Positions 17,039-26,368 are shown, counted from the stretch's first letter. The stretch: 64,000 nucleotides of DNA from Ramlibacter tataouinensis TTB310 (GCF_000215705.1 NC_015677.1:248001-312000), one strand, 5' to 3'. A program made the numbers and translations. The notes: generated by a model from the letters alone, not told the origin.

Positions 17039-17775
17039 ACCAGGGCGCCAGCAAGAACAGGCGCGCCCTGGTCACCGGCGGCAGCGGCGGCATCGGTTCG
17101 GCCATCTGCCGGCGGCTGGCCTCCCAGGGTTTCGAGGTGCTGGTGCACGCCAACCGCCAGCCGGTCGCGGCCGAGCGGCTGGTCGCCGAGATCGCCGCCG
17201 CCGGCGGCAGCGCCCAGGCCTGCGTGTTCGACGTCACCGACGGCCCGGCCACCGCCCAGGCCCTGGAAGCCCTGCTCGAAGGCGGACCCATCCAGGTGGT
17301 GGTGAACAACGCCGGCATCCACGACGACGCGGTGTTCCCCGGCATGCAGCCGGCGCAGTGGCACCGCGTCATCGACGTCTCGCTGCACGGCTTCTTCCAC
17401 GTCACGCAGCCGCTGGTCATGCCCATGCTGCGCACCCGCTGGGGCCGCATCATCAACATCACCTCGGTGGCCGGCATCGCCGGCAACAAGGGCCAGGCCA
17501 ACTACTCGGCGGCCAAGGGCGCGCTGCACGCGGCGAGCAAGACGCTGTCCATGGAGCTGGCCAGCCGCGGCATCACCGTCAACTGCGTGGCGCCCGGCAT
17601 CATCCAGACCTCGATGAGCGAGGCGGCGTTCGATGCCCAAGCCGTCGCCCAGCTGGTGCCGGTCAAGCGCGCCGGCCGGCCGGAGGAGGTGGCCGGGCTG
17701 GTGGCCTACCTGGCCTCGGAGGAGGCGGGGTACATCACCGGGCAGGTGATCTCGATCAACGGCGGGATGATCTGA
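17035..17775 (+). CDS. 3-oxoacyl-ACP reductase, FabG-like SDR (APE cluster)
   Basis: A 246-residue short-chain dehydrogenase. TGGSGGIG near residue 14 binds NADP(H), NNAG near residue 90 is the structural motif, and Ser in NITSVAG plus YSAAK near residue 155 form the catalytic Ser-Tyr-Lys set. It ends in the usual GYITGQVISINGGM. Its ATG overlaps the dehydratase stop by 4 bases, and it is the last gene of the core operon. It reduces the beta-keto group before dehydration in each elongation round. Confidence 0.92.
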   Translation: MNQGASKNRRALVTGGSGGIGSAICRRLASQGFEVLVHANRQPVAAERLVAEIAAAGGSAQACVFDVTDGPATAQALEALLEGGPIQVVVNNAGIHDDAVFPGMQPAQWHRVIDVSLHGFFHVTQPLVMPMLRTRWGRIINITSVAGIAGNKGQANYSAAKGALHAASKTLSMELASRGITVNCVAPGIIQTSMSEAAFDAQAVAQLVPVKRAGRPEEVAGLVAYLASEEAGYITGQVISINGGMI

Positions 17776-17780
17776 CCTGC

Positions 17781-18581
17781 TCAGGCGCGGTGGCGCGCAT
17801 CGCGCGCCGACGCCATCCTGAGTTCCTGCAGGATGGCGGCTTCCTCCGGCTGCAGGTCCTTGCGCAGCTGGTTTGCGACTTCCCTGGCCCACTTTGCGGT
17901 GGCCGCCAGGTTGGCGGCCGTGGTCACCCGGATGCAGCAGGACAGGAGCTCCGGCAGCCTGGCGGAAAAAAGGAACTCGCTGTACCCGACCTCCGTGAGC
18001 TGGAGCGTGCCGTCGGGCTGCAGCTCGCATTCGAGCAGCGGGGAGTCCACGACGATGATGGGCAATGCCGCGGCGGCGACCTTCCCTCCGGCAGCGCTCG
18101 TGGGCGGGAACAGGGCCTTGCATGCGGACAGCACGTGCAGCGCGGCCTCGTAGCCCAGGTCGTTGGTTTGCGAGAAGGCCTGCTGCAGCGCATAGCCGCA
18201 CTTGCCTTCCCGGTGCAGCAGGGGCTCGACGCCGAGCTCGTTGACCCGCCGGTGGGTCAGTGCGGCCTGGGCGCGCTCGGTGAAGACGGCTCGCGTGCGC
18301 AGCCGGTTGTAGGCCTCCATGGCGTCGGGCGCGGTCAGCACCACCCAGGGATCCGGTGAGGACTTGCACTCCACCACCATGGCCAGGTGGATCAATCCGA
18401 AGATGTCGGGATCGTTCGCCAGCAGGCTGATCTCCCGGCCCTTGCCCGCCCGCGGGTCGGTGTAGGTGGTCGACTGGCGGACCTCGAAGCCGGCGTTCCG
18501 AAATGCGGCCGCGGCTTCCATCTCGAGCGGGAAGCCCGTGGCCTCCAGCCAAGAAAGTACCTGAGAGCGCAGATCGGCCAC
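17781..18581 (-). CDS. hypothetical protein with a PD-(D/E)XK-like nuclease signature
   Basis: A 266-residue protein convergent with the ketoreductase gene (5-base gap). An N-terminal MEAAAAFRNAGFEVRQS helix-strand, then GREISLLA near residue 48 and VVECKSSPDPW near residue 68, give the E...E-x-K spacing of PD-(D/E)XK endonuclease-fold proteins. The rest (FPPTSAAGGKVAAAALPIIVVDSPLL) is unrecognised. The start is GTG; an ATG lies 19 codons inside. It separates the core pigment operon from the tailoring operon and is less GC-rich than both, so it may be an insertion. A DNA-binding or nuclease role is inference. Confidence 0.6.
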   Translation of the reverse strand: MADLRSQVLSWLEATGFPLEMEAAAAFRNAGFEVRQSTTYTDPRAGKGREISLLANDPDIFGLIHLAMVVECKSSPDPWVVLTAPDAMEAYNRLRTRAVFTERAQAALTHRRVNELGVEPLLHREGKCGYALQQAFSQTNDLGYEAALHVLSACKALFPPTSAAGGKVAAAALPIIVVDSPLLECELQPDGTLQLTEVGYSEFLFSARLPELLSCCIRVTTAANLAATAKWAREVANQLRKDLQPEEAAILQELRMASARDARHRA

Positions 18582-18673
18582 GTATCACCCAATGAATGAA
18601 ACAAAGAGAGAGAAAAAAAGGGAGTCTTCCGTCCTGAGCAGGCCGCGAGAGAGCAACGACCGCGCAACGAAAT

Positions 18674-18742
18674 GTTACGAGGCATGGTAACTGCCTTGTC
18701 ACTGATGCGGGGGTGAAGTCCATCAGTATTGTCACTGATGCG
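18674..18742. promoter_or_regulatory. cluster of inverted and direct repeats upstream of the PD-(D/E)XK-like gene
   Basis: GTTAC (18674-18678) and GTAAC (18687-18691) are inverted repeats with 8 bases between. TTGTCACTGATGCG occurs at 18696-18709 and again at 18729-18742, exactly 33 bases apart, about three helical turns. CATCAGT at 18721-18727 and ACTGATG at 18734-18740 also form a palindrome. The rest of 18582-18924 is gene-free: an A/G-rich stretch lies near 18600-18632 and nothing else is recognisable. The layout suggests operator sites for the gene starting at 18581. Confidence 0.45.
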
Positions 18743-18924
18743 CTAGCTCGACAATGGACTTGGCGGGACCAAGATTGACGACCGGCCAGGGCCCCAATCA
18801 GCTCAACCGTCTTGTTGAAGCCATGACTCAGCAGTCCACTGCGGGCTCAGGTCAGCCTCCTCAGGGCTTGGCTGAACAAAAACCCAGATACTTCCAGGCA
18901 ACCACCTGCGCCAAGCGTGCCCTG

Positions 18925-19686
18925 CTACCGCCCCGCCAGCCGCCGCACCGCCAGCGCCGGCAGCCGCGCCAGGAACCCCAGGAACAGCCGCGAGTGCATC
19001 CACGTCAGCAGCAGGTTGTCGCGCAGGTAGTTGAAGTGCGAGACGCCGCCCTCGTCCGGGCGGAAATACTTCACCGGCGCCGGCAGGTTCACCGGCGGCA
19101 CGCCGCGCCAGCACATGCGCACCACGGCCTCGGGGTCGAAGTCGAAGCGGCGCATCCAGCGCTGGCCGCGCATCACCTGGCGCAGCGGCTCGATGGGGTA
19201 GACGCGAAAGCCGTACAGCGAGTCGCCGATGCCGGCCCACAGCGTCTCCAGGTTGGCCCAGCCGTTGGACACCTTGCGGCCGTTGACGCGCAGCGCCGGC
19301 GCGCTGGCGTCGAACACCGGCTTGCCCAGCACCATGGCCCCGGGCTGCTGCTGCGACGCCGCCATGAAGCGCGGGATCAGGTCGGCCGGGTGCTGGCCGT
19401 CCGAGTCCATGGTCAGGGCATGGGTGAAGCCCTCGGCAGCGGCGGCCTCCAGGCCGTGCAGCACCGCCGCGCCCTTGCCCGAATTGCGCGGCAGCACCAG
19501 CACCCGCAGGCCAGGATCGCCCTGCGCCAGCTGCCGCAGGCCCTCGGGCGTGCCGTCCGTGCTGCCGTCCACCACCACCCACACGGGGGACCACTGGGCG
19601 CGCGCCGCCCGGACGGTCTCGTAGACCTTGGGGCCGGGGTTGTAGCTAGGGATCAGGACCAGGTGGGTCCGCGACGCGGCCGGCAT
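18925..19686 (-). CDS. GT2-family glycosyltransferase (APE tailoring operon)
   Basis: A 253-residue GT-A fold transferase. VLIPSYNPG near residue 10 is the N-terminal nucleotide-binding strand, VVDGSTDGT near residue 38 follows, and TMDSDGQHP near residue 92 is the DxD metal motif. It begins directly at the end of the acyltransferase gene with no spacer, so the two are translationally linked. Its likely job is to attach a sugar to the polyene or its lipid anchor; donor and acceptor are unknown. Confidence 0.85.
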   Translation of the reverse strand: MPAASRTHLVLIPSYNPGPKVYETVRAARAQWSPVWVVVDGSTDGTPEGLRQLAQGDPGLRVLVLPRNSGKGAAVLHGLEAAAAEGFTHALTMDSDGQHPADLIPRFMAASQQQPGAMVLGKPVFDASAPALRVNGRKVSNGWANLETLWAGIGDSLYGFRVYPIEPLRQVMRGQRWMRRFDFDPEAVVRMCWRGVPPVNLPAPVKYFRPDEGGVSHFNYLRDNLLLTWMHSRLFLGFLARLPALAVRRLAGR

Positions 19687-20496
19687 TCAGCGCGCGTCGG
19701 GGGGCAGGGGCAGCGGGGGCAGCCGCGCCGTGGCCAGCTCCTGCTGGAAGTAGGCTTCCAGCTCGGAGGTGAAAGCCTCCACGTCGGCCGGCGGGTCGAA
19801 GCGCCGGCCCAGGCGCACGCGGTACACCAGGGGCATGGCCGGCGCCCGGAACAGCGGCCAGCCCTTGCACAGGAAGGGGCTCGAGGTCTCGATGATCAGG
19901 GTCTGCACCGGCACGCCGGCGCGCCGCGCGATCACGCCCGCGGTGCGCTGCAGGGCGTTGAGGGGCCGCTGCCGGGTGCGCGTGCCCTCGGGGAACAGCA
20001 GCAGGTGGCGGCCGTCCTGGAGGCTGTCGCCGGCGGCGCGCATCATCTGCCGCGGCGGGTCGTTGGTGATGTAGCCGGCCATGCGCGCGCCCACGCCGAA
20101 CAGCGGGTTCTCCAGGATGTCGGCCTTCATGACGCAGGTCAGCCGCGTCAGGCGCGAGAGCATCAGGGCCGCATCGATCATGGACGGGTGGTTGGGTGCC
20201 AGCACCAGGGGCGGCTCGCCCTCCAGCGTGTCCAGCGCCGACAGGTCCAGCCGCACCGCGCCCAGGCGCTCCATCAGCCGCAGGTGGGTGCCGAAGATCC
20301 AGCAGATCAGGCGGCGGGCGAACGGCCCGCGCCGCGCCGGCCGCATCAACAGCGCGGCGGCCGAACCCAGCGTGGACGACACCAGGCACAGGGCAGCCAG
20401 CGCGGCGAAGCCCAGGTGCAGCCGCGCCGCGTCGCGCAGCCGGCCCAGGGCCCGGTGCGGCACGGGGAAGGGTTCCGAACTAGCCGGCCAGCGCAT
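19687..20496 (-). CDS. PlsC-like 1-acylglycerol-3-phosphate acyltransferase family protein (APE tailoring operon)
   Basis: A 269-residue acyltransferase with a membrane segment at about residues 25-50. APNHPSMID near residue 100 is the catalytic H-x4-D motif, and LLLFPEGTRT near residue 166 the second conserved block. It overlaps the halogenase-like gene upstream by 17 bases and abuts the glycosyltransferase. It probably adds a fatty acyl chain to the anchor of the polyene, complementing the LpxL-like enzyme in the core operon. Confidence 0.85.
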   Translation of the reverse strand: MRWPASSEPFPVPHRALGRLRDAARLHLGFAALAALCLVSSTLGSAAALLMRPARRGPFARRLICWIFGTHLRLMERLGAVRLDLSALDTLEGEPPLVLAPNHPSMIDAALMLSRLTRLTCVMKADILENPLFGVGARMAGYITNDPPRQMMRAAGDSLQDGRHLLLFPEGTRTRQRPLNALQRTAGVIARRAGVPVQTLIIETSSPFLCKGWPLFRAPAMPLVYRVRLGRRFDPPADVEAFTSELEAYFQQELATARLPPLPLPPDAR

Positions 20497-21847
20497 CGGT
20501 GGTTTCGTTGGGCTGGATGTTGGCGCGGCGCCGGCGCATCGCCTGCCACGAGCGCCGCAGGCCGGCCAGCGACAGCAGGTAGTAGATGGCCTTGAGCGCG
20601 CGCAGCGAGCCCCAGATCGGCGTCCTGCCGAAGATGTCGCCGGCCAGCATGGACAGCAGCGCCTCCTTGACGCGGAACACGTTGCTCGGGGTCATGAGCA
20701 TGTCGCGCATGATGGGGTTGGTCACCCGGTAGATGAACCAGGAGAACTCGCGCGGGCCGCGGCGGACCTCCTTGTCGAAGCGGCGCAGCGCCTGGGCGGC
20801 GCGCGCCGGCTCGCGCAGGCAGGCCGTGACGGTGTCGGCCGCCACGAAGCCGCCGTGCATGGCCAGCATCACGCCCGAGGAGAACACCGGGTCGATGAAG
20901 GCGTAGGCGTCGCCGATCATCAGGTAGCCGGGCCCGTGCGTCTGGTCGCAGCTGTAGGAGAAGTTGCCGGTGGCCTCGACCTCGGACGCCAGCGTCGCGC
21001 CTTCCAGCCGGGCGGCCAGGGCGGGGCACAGGGCGATGGTGTCCAGGAAGAACTGGTCCAGCGGCTTGCCGCGGCTTTGCAGGTAGTAGGGCCAGACCAC
21101 CGCGCCTATGCTGGTGCAGCCGTCGGCCAACGGGATGAACCAGAACCAGCCGTGCTCGAACCAGAAGATGGTGATGTTGCCCTCGGCCTGGCCCTCGTGC
21201 CGGCGCGCGCCGGTGAAGTGGGCGTACACCGCCGAGCTGTTGTGGCGCGGGTTGCGGCGCTTGGTGCCGAACTTCTTGCCCAGCACCGTGTCGCGGCCCG
21301 AGGCGTCGACGACGAAGCGGGCGTTCCAGTGCTCGGTGCGGCCGTCGTCGTGGCGGGCCTCCACCTCGGCGCCGCTGCCGTCGGGCCGGAAGGCCACGTC
21401 GCGCACGCGGCAGCCTTCGATCACCTCGGCGCCCTTGCGCTGGGCATTGCGCAGCAGCACCTCGTCGAACTCGGAGCGCCGCACCTGGTAGGCATAGGGC
21501 ATGGACTTGTCCCAGGCCTCGGCGAAGCGCACGGTCTGGCTGCTGGGCTCGTGCCAGGGCGAGATGAACTCGGCGCCCCACTTTTCCATGCCCAGGCCCT
21601 GGACCTCGCCCAGCACGCCGAGCTTGTCCAGCAGCGGCAGGTTGGCCGGCAGCAGCGACTCGCCGATATGGAAGCGCGGGTGGCGGGCTTTCTCGATCAG
21701 GGTGACGCGCCAGCCCTGCCGGGCCAACAGGGCGGCGACGGTGCTGCCGGCGGGGCCGCCGCCGACCACCAGCACGTCGCATTCGCGCAGTGCGGGCGCC
21801 GCCCCGGCCGGCGCGGTGTCACTGCGGGGCAGGGGAGCATCCAACAT
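20480..21847 (-). CDS. flavin-dependent halogenase-like oxidoreductase 2 (APE tailoring operon)
   Basis: A 455-residue FAD protein. GGGPAG near residue 29 binds FAD, HIGESLLP near residue 60, WFWFIPL near residue 235 is the W-x-W-x-I-P fingerprint, and GDAYAFIDPVFSSG near residue 294 contacts the flavin. MEKWGAEF near residue 87 supplies the Lys-x-Gly position used by phenolic halogenases. All diagnostic residues are present, so a true halogenase is plausible. A TAAAAT sequence about a dozen bases before the ATG may be the -10 of a short-leader promoter. It is only distantly similar to the flavoprotein at 3838-5505. Confidence 0.82.
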   Translation of the reverse strand: MLDAPLPRSDTAPAGAAPALRECDVLVVGGGPAGSTVAALLARQGWRVTLIEKARHPRFHIGESLLPANLPLLDKLGVLGEVQGLGMEKWGAEFISPWHEPSSQTVRFAEAWDKSMPYAYQVRRSEFDEVLLRNAQRKGAEVIEGCRVRDVAFRPDGSGAEVEARHDDGRTEHWNARFVVDASGRDTVLGKKFGTKRRNPRHNSSAVYAHFTGARRHEGQAEGNITIFWFEHGWFWFIPLADGCTSIGAVVWPYYLQSRGKPLDQFFLDTIALCPALAARLEGATLASEVEATGNFSYSCDQTHGPGYLMIGDAYAFIDPVFSSGVMLAMHGGFVAADTVTACLREPARAAQALRRFDKEVRRGPREFSWFIYRVTNPIMRDMLMTPSNVFRVKEALLSMLAGDIFGRTPIWGSLRALKAIYYLLSLAGLRRSWQAMRRRRANIQPNETTDALAG

Positions 21848-22096
21848 CGGCGCGAATTTTAGTATGCAAATGTGGCCTGGTCACTGCAGGCGGATGTGTT
21901 CGGCCAGATGTCGATGCGCCGCTGCAAAAATGCCGACGCGCTCTGATTGACGGCAGACAGGCTGGTGCCGCCAACGCAACGCCAGCACTTTCCTACCGCG
22001 CTTGCTCCCCCCTTCCTATCCGGGTGGTGGAGGTGCGCAACCAACATGCACGGTCCTCAGTGTGGAACCGCCCCTTTGTCTAATCAGGAGAGTGCC

Positions 22097-22948
22097 TTGT
22101 CGACGCCCTACAACGAAATCCAACGCGGAGTGGCATCCGCGACTGCCGTTCAACACGGCAGTCGCATCGCATGGAGCGGCGTCTGGAGCGGCTTGCTGGT
22201 GGCTGTGGGTGTCTTCCTGCTGCTCAGCGTGCTCGGATTGGCCATCGGAATCTCCGCCGCGGACGTCGGGCCTGCCGAGGACGGTAATGCCAAGACCCTT
22301 GGGGTCGGGGCTGCCATATGGAGTGGCTTGACCCTGTTGGTCTCGTTGTTCATTGGCGGCATGGTCGCCACGCGCACCGGCATGGTCTACGACCGCACCA
22401 GCGGCATGATCGAGGGCGTGCTGGTGTGGGTACTCGCCATCCTCCTGCTGATCTATCTGGCCAGCAGCGGGATCGGCATGTTGACGAGCGGTGTGCTCGG
22501 CGCGCTTGGAGGCGTCACCCGCAGCGCGACCTCGACCGTGGCTGGCGCCGTCAATGCTGGCGATTTGTCCAGCGGCAATGTGGAGCAGATCACTGCGCGC
22601 CTGAAGGACCCGAAAACCGCGCAGGTTGTCGCAGCGGCCACAGGCATGACACAGGCCGAGACGCAAAGTACCTTGTCGGGTATCGCCCAGCGTGTAGAAG
22701 CCGCACGCAACGATCCGGCCCAGGCCATGGCGGAGGCGCGCAAAGGCGCCGATGAGATTGCTGCGAAGGCTGCCGCACGGGCTGAACAGGCCGCTGCAAA
22801 GGCACAGCCCTATGCGTCGGCGACGATGTGGACGACCCTGCTCGCTTTGGTGCTCGGGCTCGCGGCTGCCGTCAGCGGTGCCGTAGCGGGGCGCAAGCAA
22901 GTCGCCGGCCGGCTCAAGGACGTTGCCACGGCTTCGGCGGCGCGATAA
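22097..22948 (+). CDS. PhnA-like/YrzE-like multi-pass membrane protein, function unknown
   Basis: A 283-residue protein read from a TTG preceded by a good AGGAG site; the longer ATG-started frame from 21947 has no such site. Hydrophobic segments are at about residues 28-50, 70-95, 110-132 and 250-272. Between the last two lies an Ala-rich amphipathic stretch with repeated EARKGADEIAAKAAARAEQ-like helices. The first half resembles the poorly characterised PhnA-like/YrzE membrane proteins, which often respond to envelope or osmotic stress. No operon partner is visible. Confidence 0.6.
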   Translation: MSTPYNEIQRGVASATAVQHGSRIAWSGVWSGLLVAVGVFLLLSVLGLAIGISAADVGPAEDGNAKTLGVGAAIWSGLTLLVSLFIGGMVATRTGMVYDRTSGMIEGVLVWVLAILLLIYLASSGIGMLTSGVLGALGGVTRSATSTVAGAVNAGDLSSGNVEQITARLKDPKTAQVVAAATGMTQAETQSTLSGIAQRVEAARNDPAQAMAEARKGADEIAAKAAARAEQAAAKAQPYASATMWTTLLALVLGLAAAVSGAVAGRKQVAGRLKDVATASAAR

Positions 22949-22963
22949 GCTGCCTCGAACCAG

Positions 22964-25162
22964 TCAGCCGGCGGACTTGACCTTCAGCCGCCAGGCGTGC
23001 AGCAGCGGCTCGGTGTAGCCCGAAGGCTGCTCCTTGCCCTTGAACACCAGGTCCAGCGCCGCGCGGTAAGCGTGGCTGCTGTCCCAGTGGCCGGCCATCG
23101 GCCGGTACAGCGGGTCGCCGGCGTTCTGCCTGTCCACCACGGCGGCCATGCGCTGGAAGGTCTGCAGCACCTGCTCGCGCGTGACCACGCCGTGCTCCAG
23201 CCAGTTGGCGATGTGCTGGCTGGAGATGCGCAGCGTGGCGCGGTCCTCCATCAGGCCCACGTTGTGGATGTCGGGCACCTTGGAGCAGCCCACGCCCTGG
23301 TCGATCCAGCGCACCACGTAGCCCAGGATGCCCTGCACGTTGTTGTCCAGCTCCTGCTGGCGCTCCTGCGGGCTCCACTTGGCTTCGGGCACCACGGGGA
23401 TGGTGAGCAGGCCGGCCAGCAGGCTCTCGCGCTGCGCCTGCGCGTCGGTCTTCTCCAGCTCCTGCTGCACCTGCGAGACGTCGACCTGGTGGTAGTGCAG
23501 CGCGTGCAGCGTGGCGGCCGTGGGCGAGGGCACCCAGGCGGTGTTGGCACCGGCCTTGGGGTGGGCGATCTTCTGCTCCAGCATGGCGGCCATCAGGTCC
23601 GGCATGGCCCACATGCCCTTGCCGATCTGGGCCCGGCCGCGCAGCCCGCAGGACAGGCCCACCAGCACGTTGTTCTTCTCGTAGGCCTGGATCCAGGCCG
23701 AGGACTTCATGTCGCCCTTGCGCAGCATCGGGCCGGCCAGCATGGCGGTGTGCATCTCGTCGCCGGTGCGGTCCAGGAAGCCGGTGTTGATGAAGGCCAC
23801 GCGGGCGGCCGCCTCGGCGATGCAGGCCTGCAGGTTGACGCTGGTGCGGCGCTCCTCGTCCATGATGCCCAGCTTGACGGTGTTGGCCGGCAGGCCCAGC
23901 AGCTGCTCGACGCGGCCGAACAGCTCGCTGGCGAAGGCCACTTCCTTCGGGCCGTGCATCTTGGGCTTGACGATGTAGACCGAGCCGGTGCGCGAGTTGC
24001 GGATCCCGTTCGCACCCCTGCCTTGCAGGTCGTGCAGCGCGATGGCGGTGGTGACCACCGCGTCCATGATGCCCTCGGGGATCTCCTTGGCCTGGGGTCC
24101 CCACAGGATGGCCGGGTTGGTCATCAGGTGGCCCACATTGCGCAGGAACAGCAGCGAGCGGCCGTGCAGGCGCACCTCGCCGTCGCCCCGGGGCGAGCGG
24201 TAGACGCGGTCGCCGTTCAGGCCGCGGGTGAAGCTCCTGCCGCCCTTGCTGACCTGCTCGGTCAGCGTGCCCTTCAGGATGCCCAGCCAGTTGGCATAGG
24301 CCAGCAGCTTGTCCTGCGCGTCCACCGCGGCGATCGAATCCTCCAGGTCCAGGATGGTGGACAGCGCGGACTCCAGCACCAGGTCGCTCACGCCCGCCGG
24401 GTCGGTGGCGCCGATGCGATGGGTGCGGTCGATGCGGATGTCCAGGTGCAGGCCGTGGTGGCGCAGCAGCACGGACGAGGGCTGCGCGGGCTCGCCCTGG
24501 TAGCCGATGAACTGCGCCGGGTCCTGCAGCCGGCTGGCCTTGCCGCCCCTGAGCGCGACCACCAGCTGGCCGCCCTCGACCTGGTAGCCGGTGGAATCGA
24601 CATGCGATCCCTGCTGCAGCGGCGCGGTGCGGTCCAGCACGTGGCGCGCGTACTCGATCACCCTGGCGCCGCGCACCTCGTTGTAGCCGGGGCCCCGGTC
24701 GGCGCCGCCGGTTTCCGGCAGGGCATCGGTGCCGTACAGGGCGTCGTACAGCGAACCCCAGCGCGCGTTGGCGGCGTTGAGCGCGTAGCGGGCGTTGAGG
24801 ATGGGCACCACCAGCTGCGGGCCGGCCTGCAGCGCCAGCTCGGCGTCGACGTTGGCGGTGGTGGCCTTCACGCCGCGCGGCTGCGGCACCAGGTAGCCGA
24901 TCTTCTCCAGGAAACCGCGGTAGCCCGCCATGTCCCGGACCGGGCCGGGGTGGGCGCGGTGCCAGCCGTCCAGCTCGGCCTGCAGCCGGTCGCGCTCGGC
25001 CAGCAGCGCGGCGTTCCTGGGCGCCAGCTCGTGGACGATGGCGTCGAAGCCTTTCCAGAAGGCGGCGCGGTCGACGCCGGTGCCGGGCAGCACCTGCTCG
25101 TCGATGAAGCGCGCCAGCTGGCCGTCCACTTGCAGGCCGTGGATCTGGGTGCGTGCGGTCAT
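22964..25162 (-). CDS. glcB: malate synthase G
   Basis: A 732-residue protein, the usual length of malate synthase G. It condenses glyoxylate with acetyl-CoA to malate in the glyoxylate bypass and glycolate use. MSG landmarks: [13 protein letters not shown] near residue 272, [12 protein letters not shown] near 308 with the catalytic Arg region, [11 protein letters not shown] near 397, [13 protein letters not shown] near 431 with the metal-binding Glu, and the C-terminal [16 protein letters not shown] near 642 holding the catalytic Asp. It is a single gene facing away from the membrane protein, with 15 bases between the two stops. Confidence 0.96.
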   Translation of the reverse strand: MTARTQIHGLQVDGQLARFIDEQVLPGTGVDRAAFWKGFDAIVHELAPRNAALLAERDRLQAELDGWHRAHPGPVRDMAGYRGFLEKIGYLVPQPRGVKATTANVDAELALQAGPQLVVPILNARYALNAANARWGSLYDALYGTDALPETGGADRGPGYNEVRGARVIEYARHVLDRTAPLQQGSHVDSTGYQVEGGQLVVALRGGKASRLQDPAQFIGYQGEPAQPSSVLLRHHGLHLDIRIDRTHRIGATDPAGVSDLVLESALSTILDLEDSIAAVDAQDKLLAYANWLGILKGTLTEQVSKGGRSFTRGLNGDRVYRSPRGDGEVRLHGRSLLFLRNVGHLMTNPAILWGPQAKEIPEGIMDAVVTTAIALHDLQGRGANGIRNSRTGSVYIVKPKMHGPKEVAFASELFGRVEQLLGLPANTVKLGIMDEERRTSVNLQACIAEAAARVAFINTGFLDRTGDEMHTAMLAGPMLRKGDMKSSAWIQAYEKNNVLVGLSCGLRGRAQIGKGMWAMPDLMAAMLEQKIAHPKAGANTAWVPSPTAATLHALHYHQVDVSQVQQELEKTDAQAQRESLLAGLLTIPVVPEAKWSPQERQQELDNNVQGILGYVVRWIDQGVGCSKVPDIHNVGLMEDRATLRISSQHIANWLEHGVVTREQVLQTFQRMAAVVDRQNAGDPLYRPMAGHWDSSHAYRAALDLVFKGKEQPSGYTEPLLHAWRLKVKSAG

Positions 25163-25272
25163 GGTGTGTTCACTCCGTGGGGTCGTGGGATATCAGGCCG
25201 CCACTGTATTGGGAACCAGGCTGAGCATTGACAGCCTGGAGCGCGGAGTATTTTTAACTGGAAAGCGGGTAA

Positions 25273-26253
25273 TCAGAGCTTGAACAGCCGCTGGGCATTG
25301 GCCCCGCGCACCGCCCGCGTCTGCTCCTGCGGCAGTTGCGCGGTGTTGGCGAAGGCGCCTCGGGTGTCGTGCACCCAGTGCGGCCAGTCGGTGCCGAACA
25401 TCACCTGCCCGGCGCCCACCACCGAGATCAGGTACTGCAGCGCGCCCAGGTTGTAGGTGATGCAGTCGTAGTGGATGTGGCGCAGGTAGTCGGTGGGCTT
25501 GCGCTTCATCTGCCGGCGCGAGGCCAGCTCCACCTCGTCGCCCTTCTCGAACCGGCCCACCAGGTAGGGCAGGGTGCCGCCGCCGTGGGAGGCGATGATC
25601 CTGAGGTTCGGGTAGCGGTCGAAGAAGCCCTCGAAGATCATCCGCGTGATGGCCAGCGTGGTGTCGAACATGAAGCCCACCGACCAGCTGAGGTCGAACT
25701 TGGTCATGTCCATGAGGTCCACGCCCGGCGGGTCGGTCGGGTGCACCAGCACGGGCAGGGCGCGGCGGTCGATCTCGGCCCAGACCGGGGCGAACAGGGG
25801 GTCGGTCAGGCTCCGGCCGGCCACGTTGGCCAGCACCATCACCCCGGCCGCGCCCTGCGCGCAGCTGCGCTCCAGCTCCTCGACCGCGCGCTGCGGGTAC
25901 TCCCAGGGCAGGGAGGCGAACCAGCGGATGCGGTCGGGATAGGCCGTCTGCGCCTGCGCCACGTTGTCGTTGGCCTCGCGGGCGGCGCGCACGCTCACGT
26001 CCTCGCCGCCCCAGTACACGTTCGGACAGGTGAGCGAAACCACGGACACGTCGATGCCGGCCTGGTCCATGTGCTGGATGCGCAGCTTCCAGTCGAAGTG
26101 GCCCTTCTGCGGGATCACCACCGGGGTGTTGCCGCGGAAGATCTCCTGCTGGCCGTCCGGCCGGGTCTGGATGTTGTACTGGCCGCCTTCCTTCTTCAGC
26201 AGTTCCAGCCACTTCGTGGTGAACATGTGGGTGTGGACGTCGATGACGGTCAT
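25273..26253 (-). CDS. amidohydrolase (ACMSD-like decarboxylase/hydrolase family)
   Basis: A 326-residue metal-dependent hydrolase. VHTHMF at residues 5-10 is the H-x-H metal motif, VLVHPTDP near residue 170 and IIASHGGGTLPYL near residue 218 hold further metal/catalytic His residues, and FGTDWPH near residue 286 contains the conserved Asp. This is the pattern of the aminocarboxymuconate-semialdehyde decarboxylase-like amidohydrolases used in aromatic catabolism. The ATG has an AAGGA site just upstream. It is divergent from the Bug protein across a 115-base region with a 14-base palindrome. Substrate unknown. Confidence 0.85.
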   Translation of the reverse strand: MTVIDVHTHMFTTKWLELLKKEGGQYNIQTRPDGQQEIFRGNTPVVIPQKGHFDWKLRIQHMDQAGIDVSVVSLTCPNVYWGGEDVSVRAAREANDNVAQAQTAYPDRIRWFASLPWEYPQRAVEELERSCAQGAAGVMVLANVAGRSLTDPLFAPVWAEIDRRALPVLVHPTDPPGVDLMDMTKFDLSWSVGFMFDTTLAITRMIFEGFFDRYPNLRIIASHGGGTLPYLVGRFEKGDEVELASRRQMKRKPTDYLRHIHYDCITYNLGALQYLISVVGAGQVMFGTDWPHWVHDTRGAFANTAQLPQEQTRAVRGANAQRLFKL

Positions 26254-26331
26254 GGGATTCCTTTTGTCTCCTGGATCGTGGGGGGGACTCCGGGTGCGAC
26301 CGGATGGCCGCAAGCGCGCGGATGCGATACG

Positions 26332-26345
26332 TTTAACATGTTAAA
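26332..26345. promoter_or_regulatory. perfect 14-base palindrome TTTAACATGTTAAA, likely operator
   Basis: The sequence is perfectly self-complementary and AT-rich in otherwise GC-rich DNA. It lies 24 bases before the Bug gene start and 79 bases from the amidohydrolase start, in the divergent promoter region. TTAACATGTTAA-type palindromes are typical of dimeric regulators such as the MarR or GntR families. No such regulator gene is next to it. Confidence 0.55.
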
Positions 26346-26368
26346 TGATCCCCTCCAGGAGATTGCCG

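Larger units (their letters stand above)
3838..21847. other. aryl polyene-type pigment biosynthetic gene cluster (composite)
   Basis: The combination of ACP, acyl-AMP ligase, ketosynthase plus ketosynthase-like chain-length factor, FabA/Z-like dehydratases, FabG-like reductase, LpxL-like and PlsC-like acyltransferases, GT2 transferase, LolA-like protein, MMPL exporter, methyltransferase and flavin halogenase-like proteins is the gene content of bacterial aryl polyene clusters (APE, xanthomonadin and flexirubin relatives). These make membrane-anchored yellow pigments from an aromatic starter elongated by malonyl units. The core runs 5577-17775 on the plus strand. Two minus-strand flavoprotein genes bound the cluster. 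The gene at 17781-18581 is not expected in such clusters. Product identity is inference. Confidence 0.85.
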
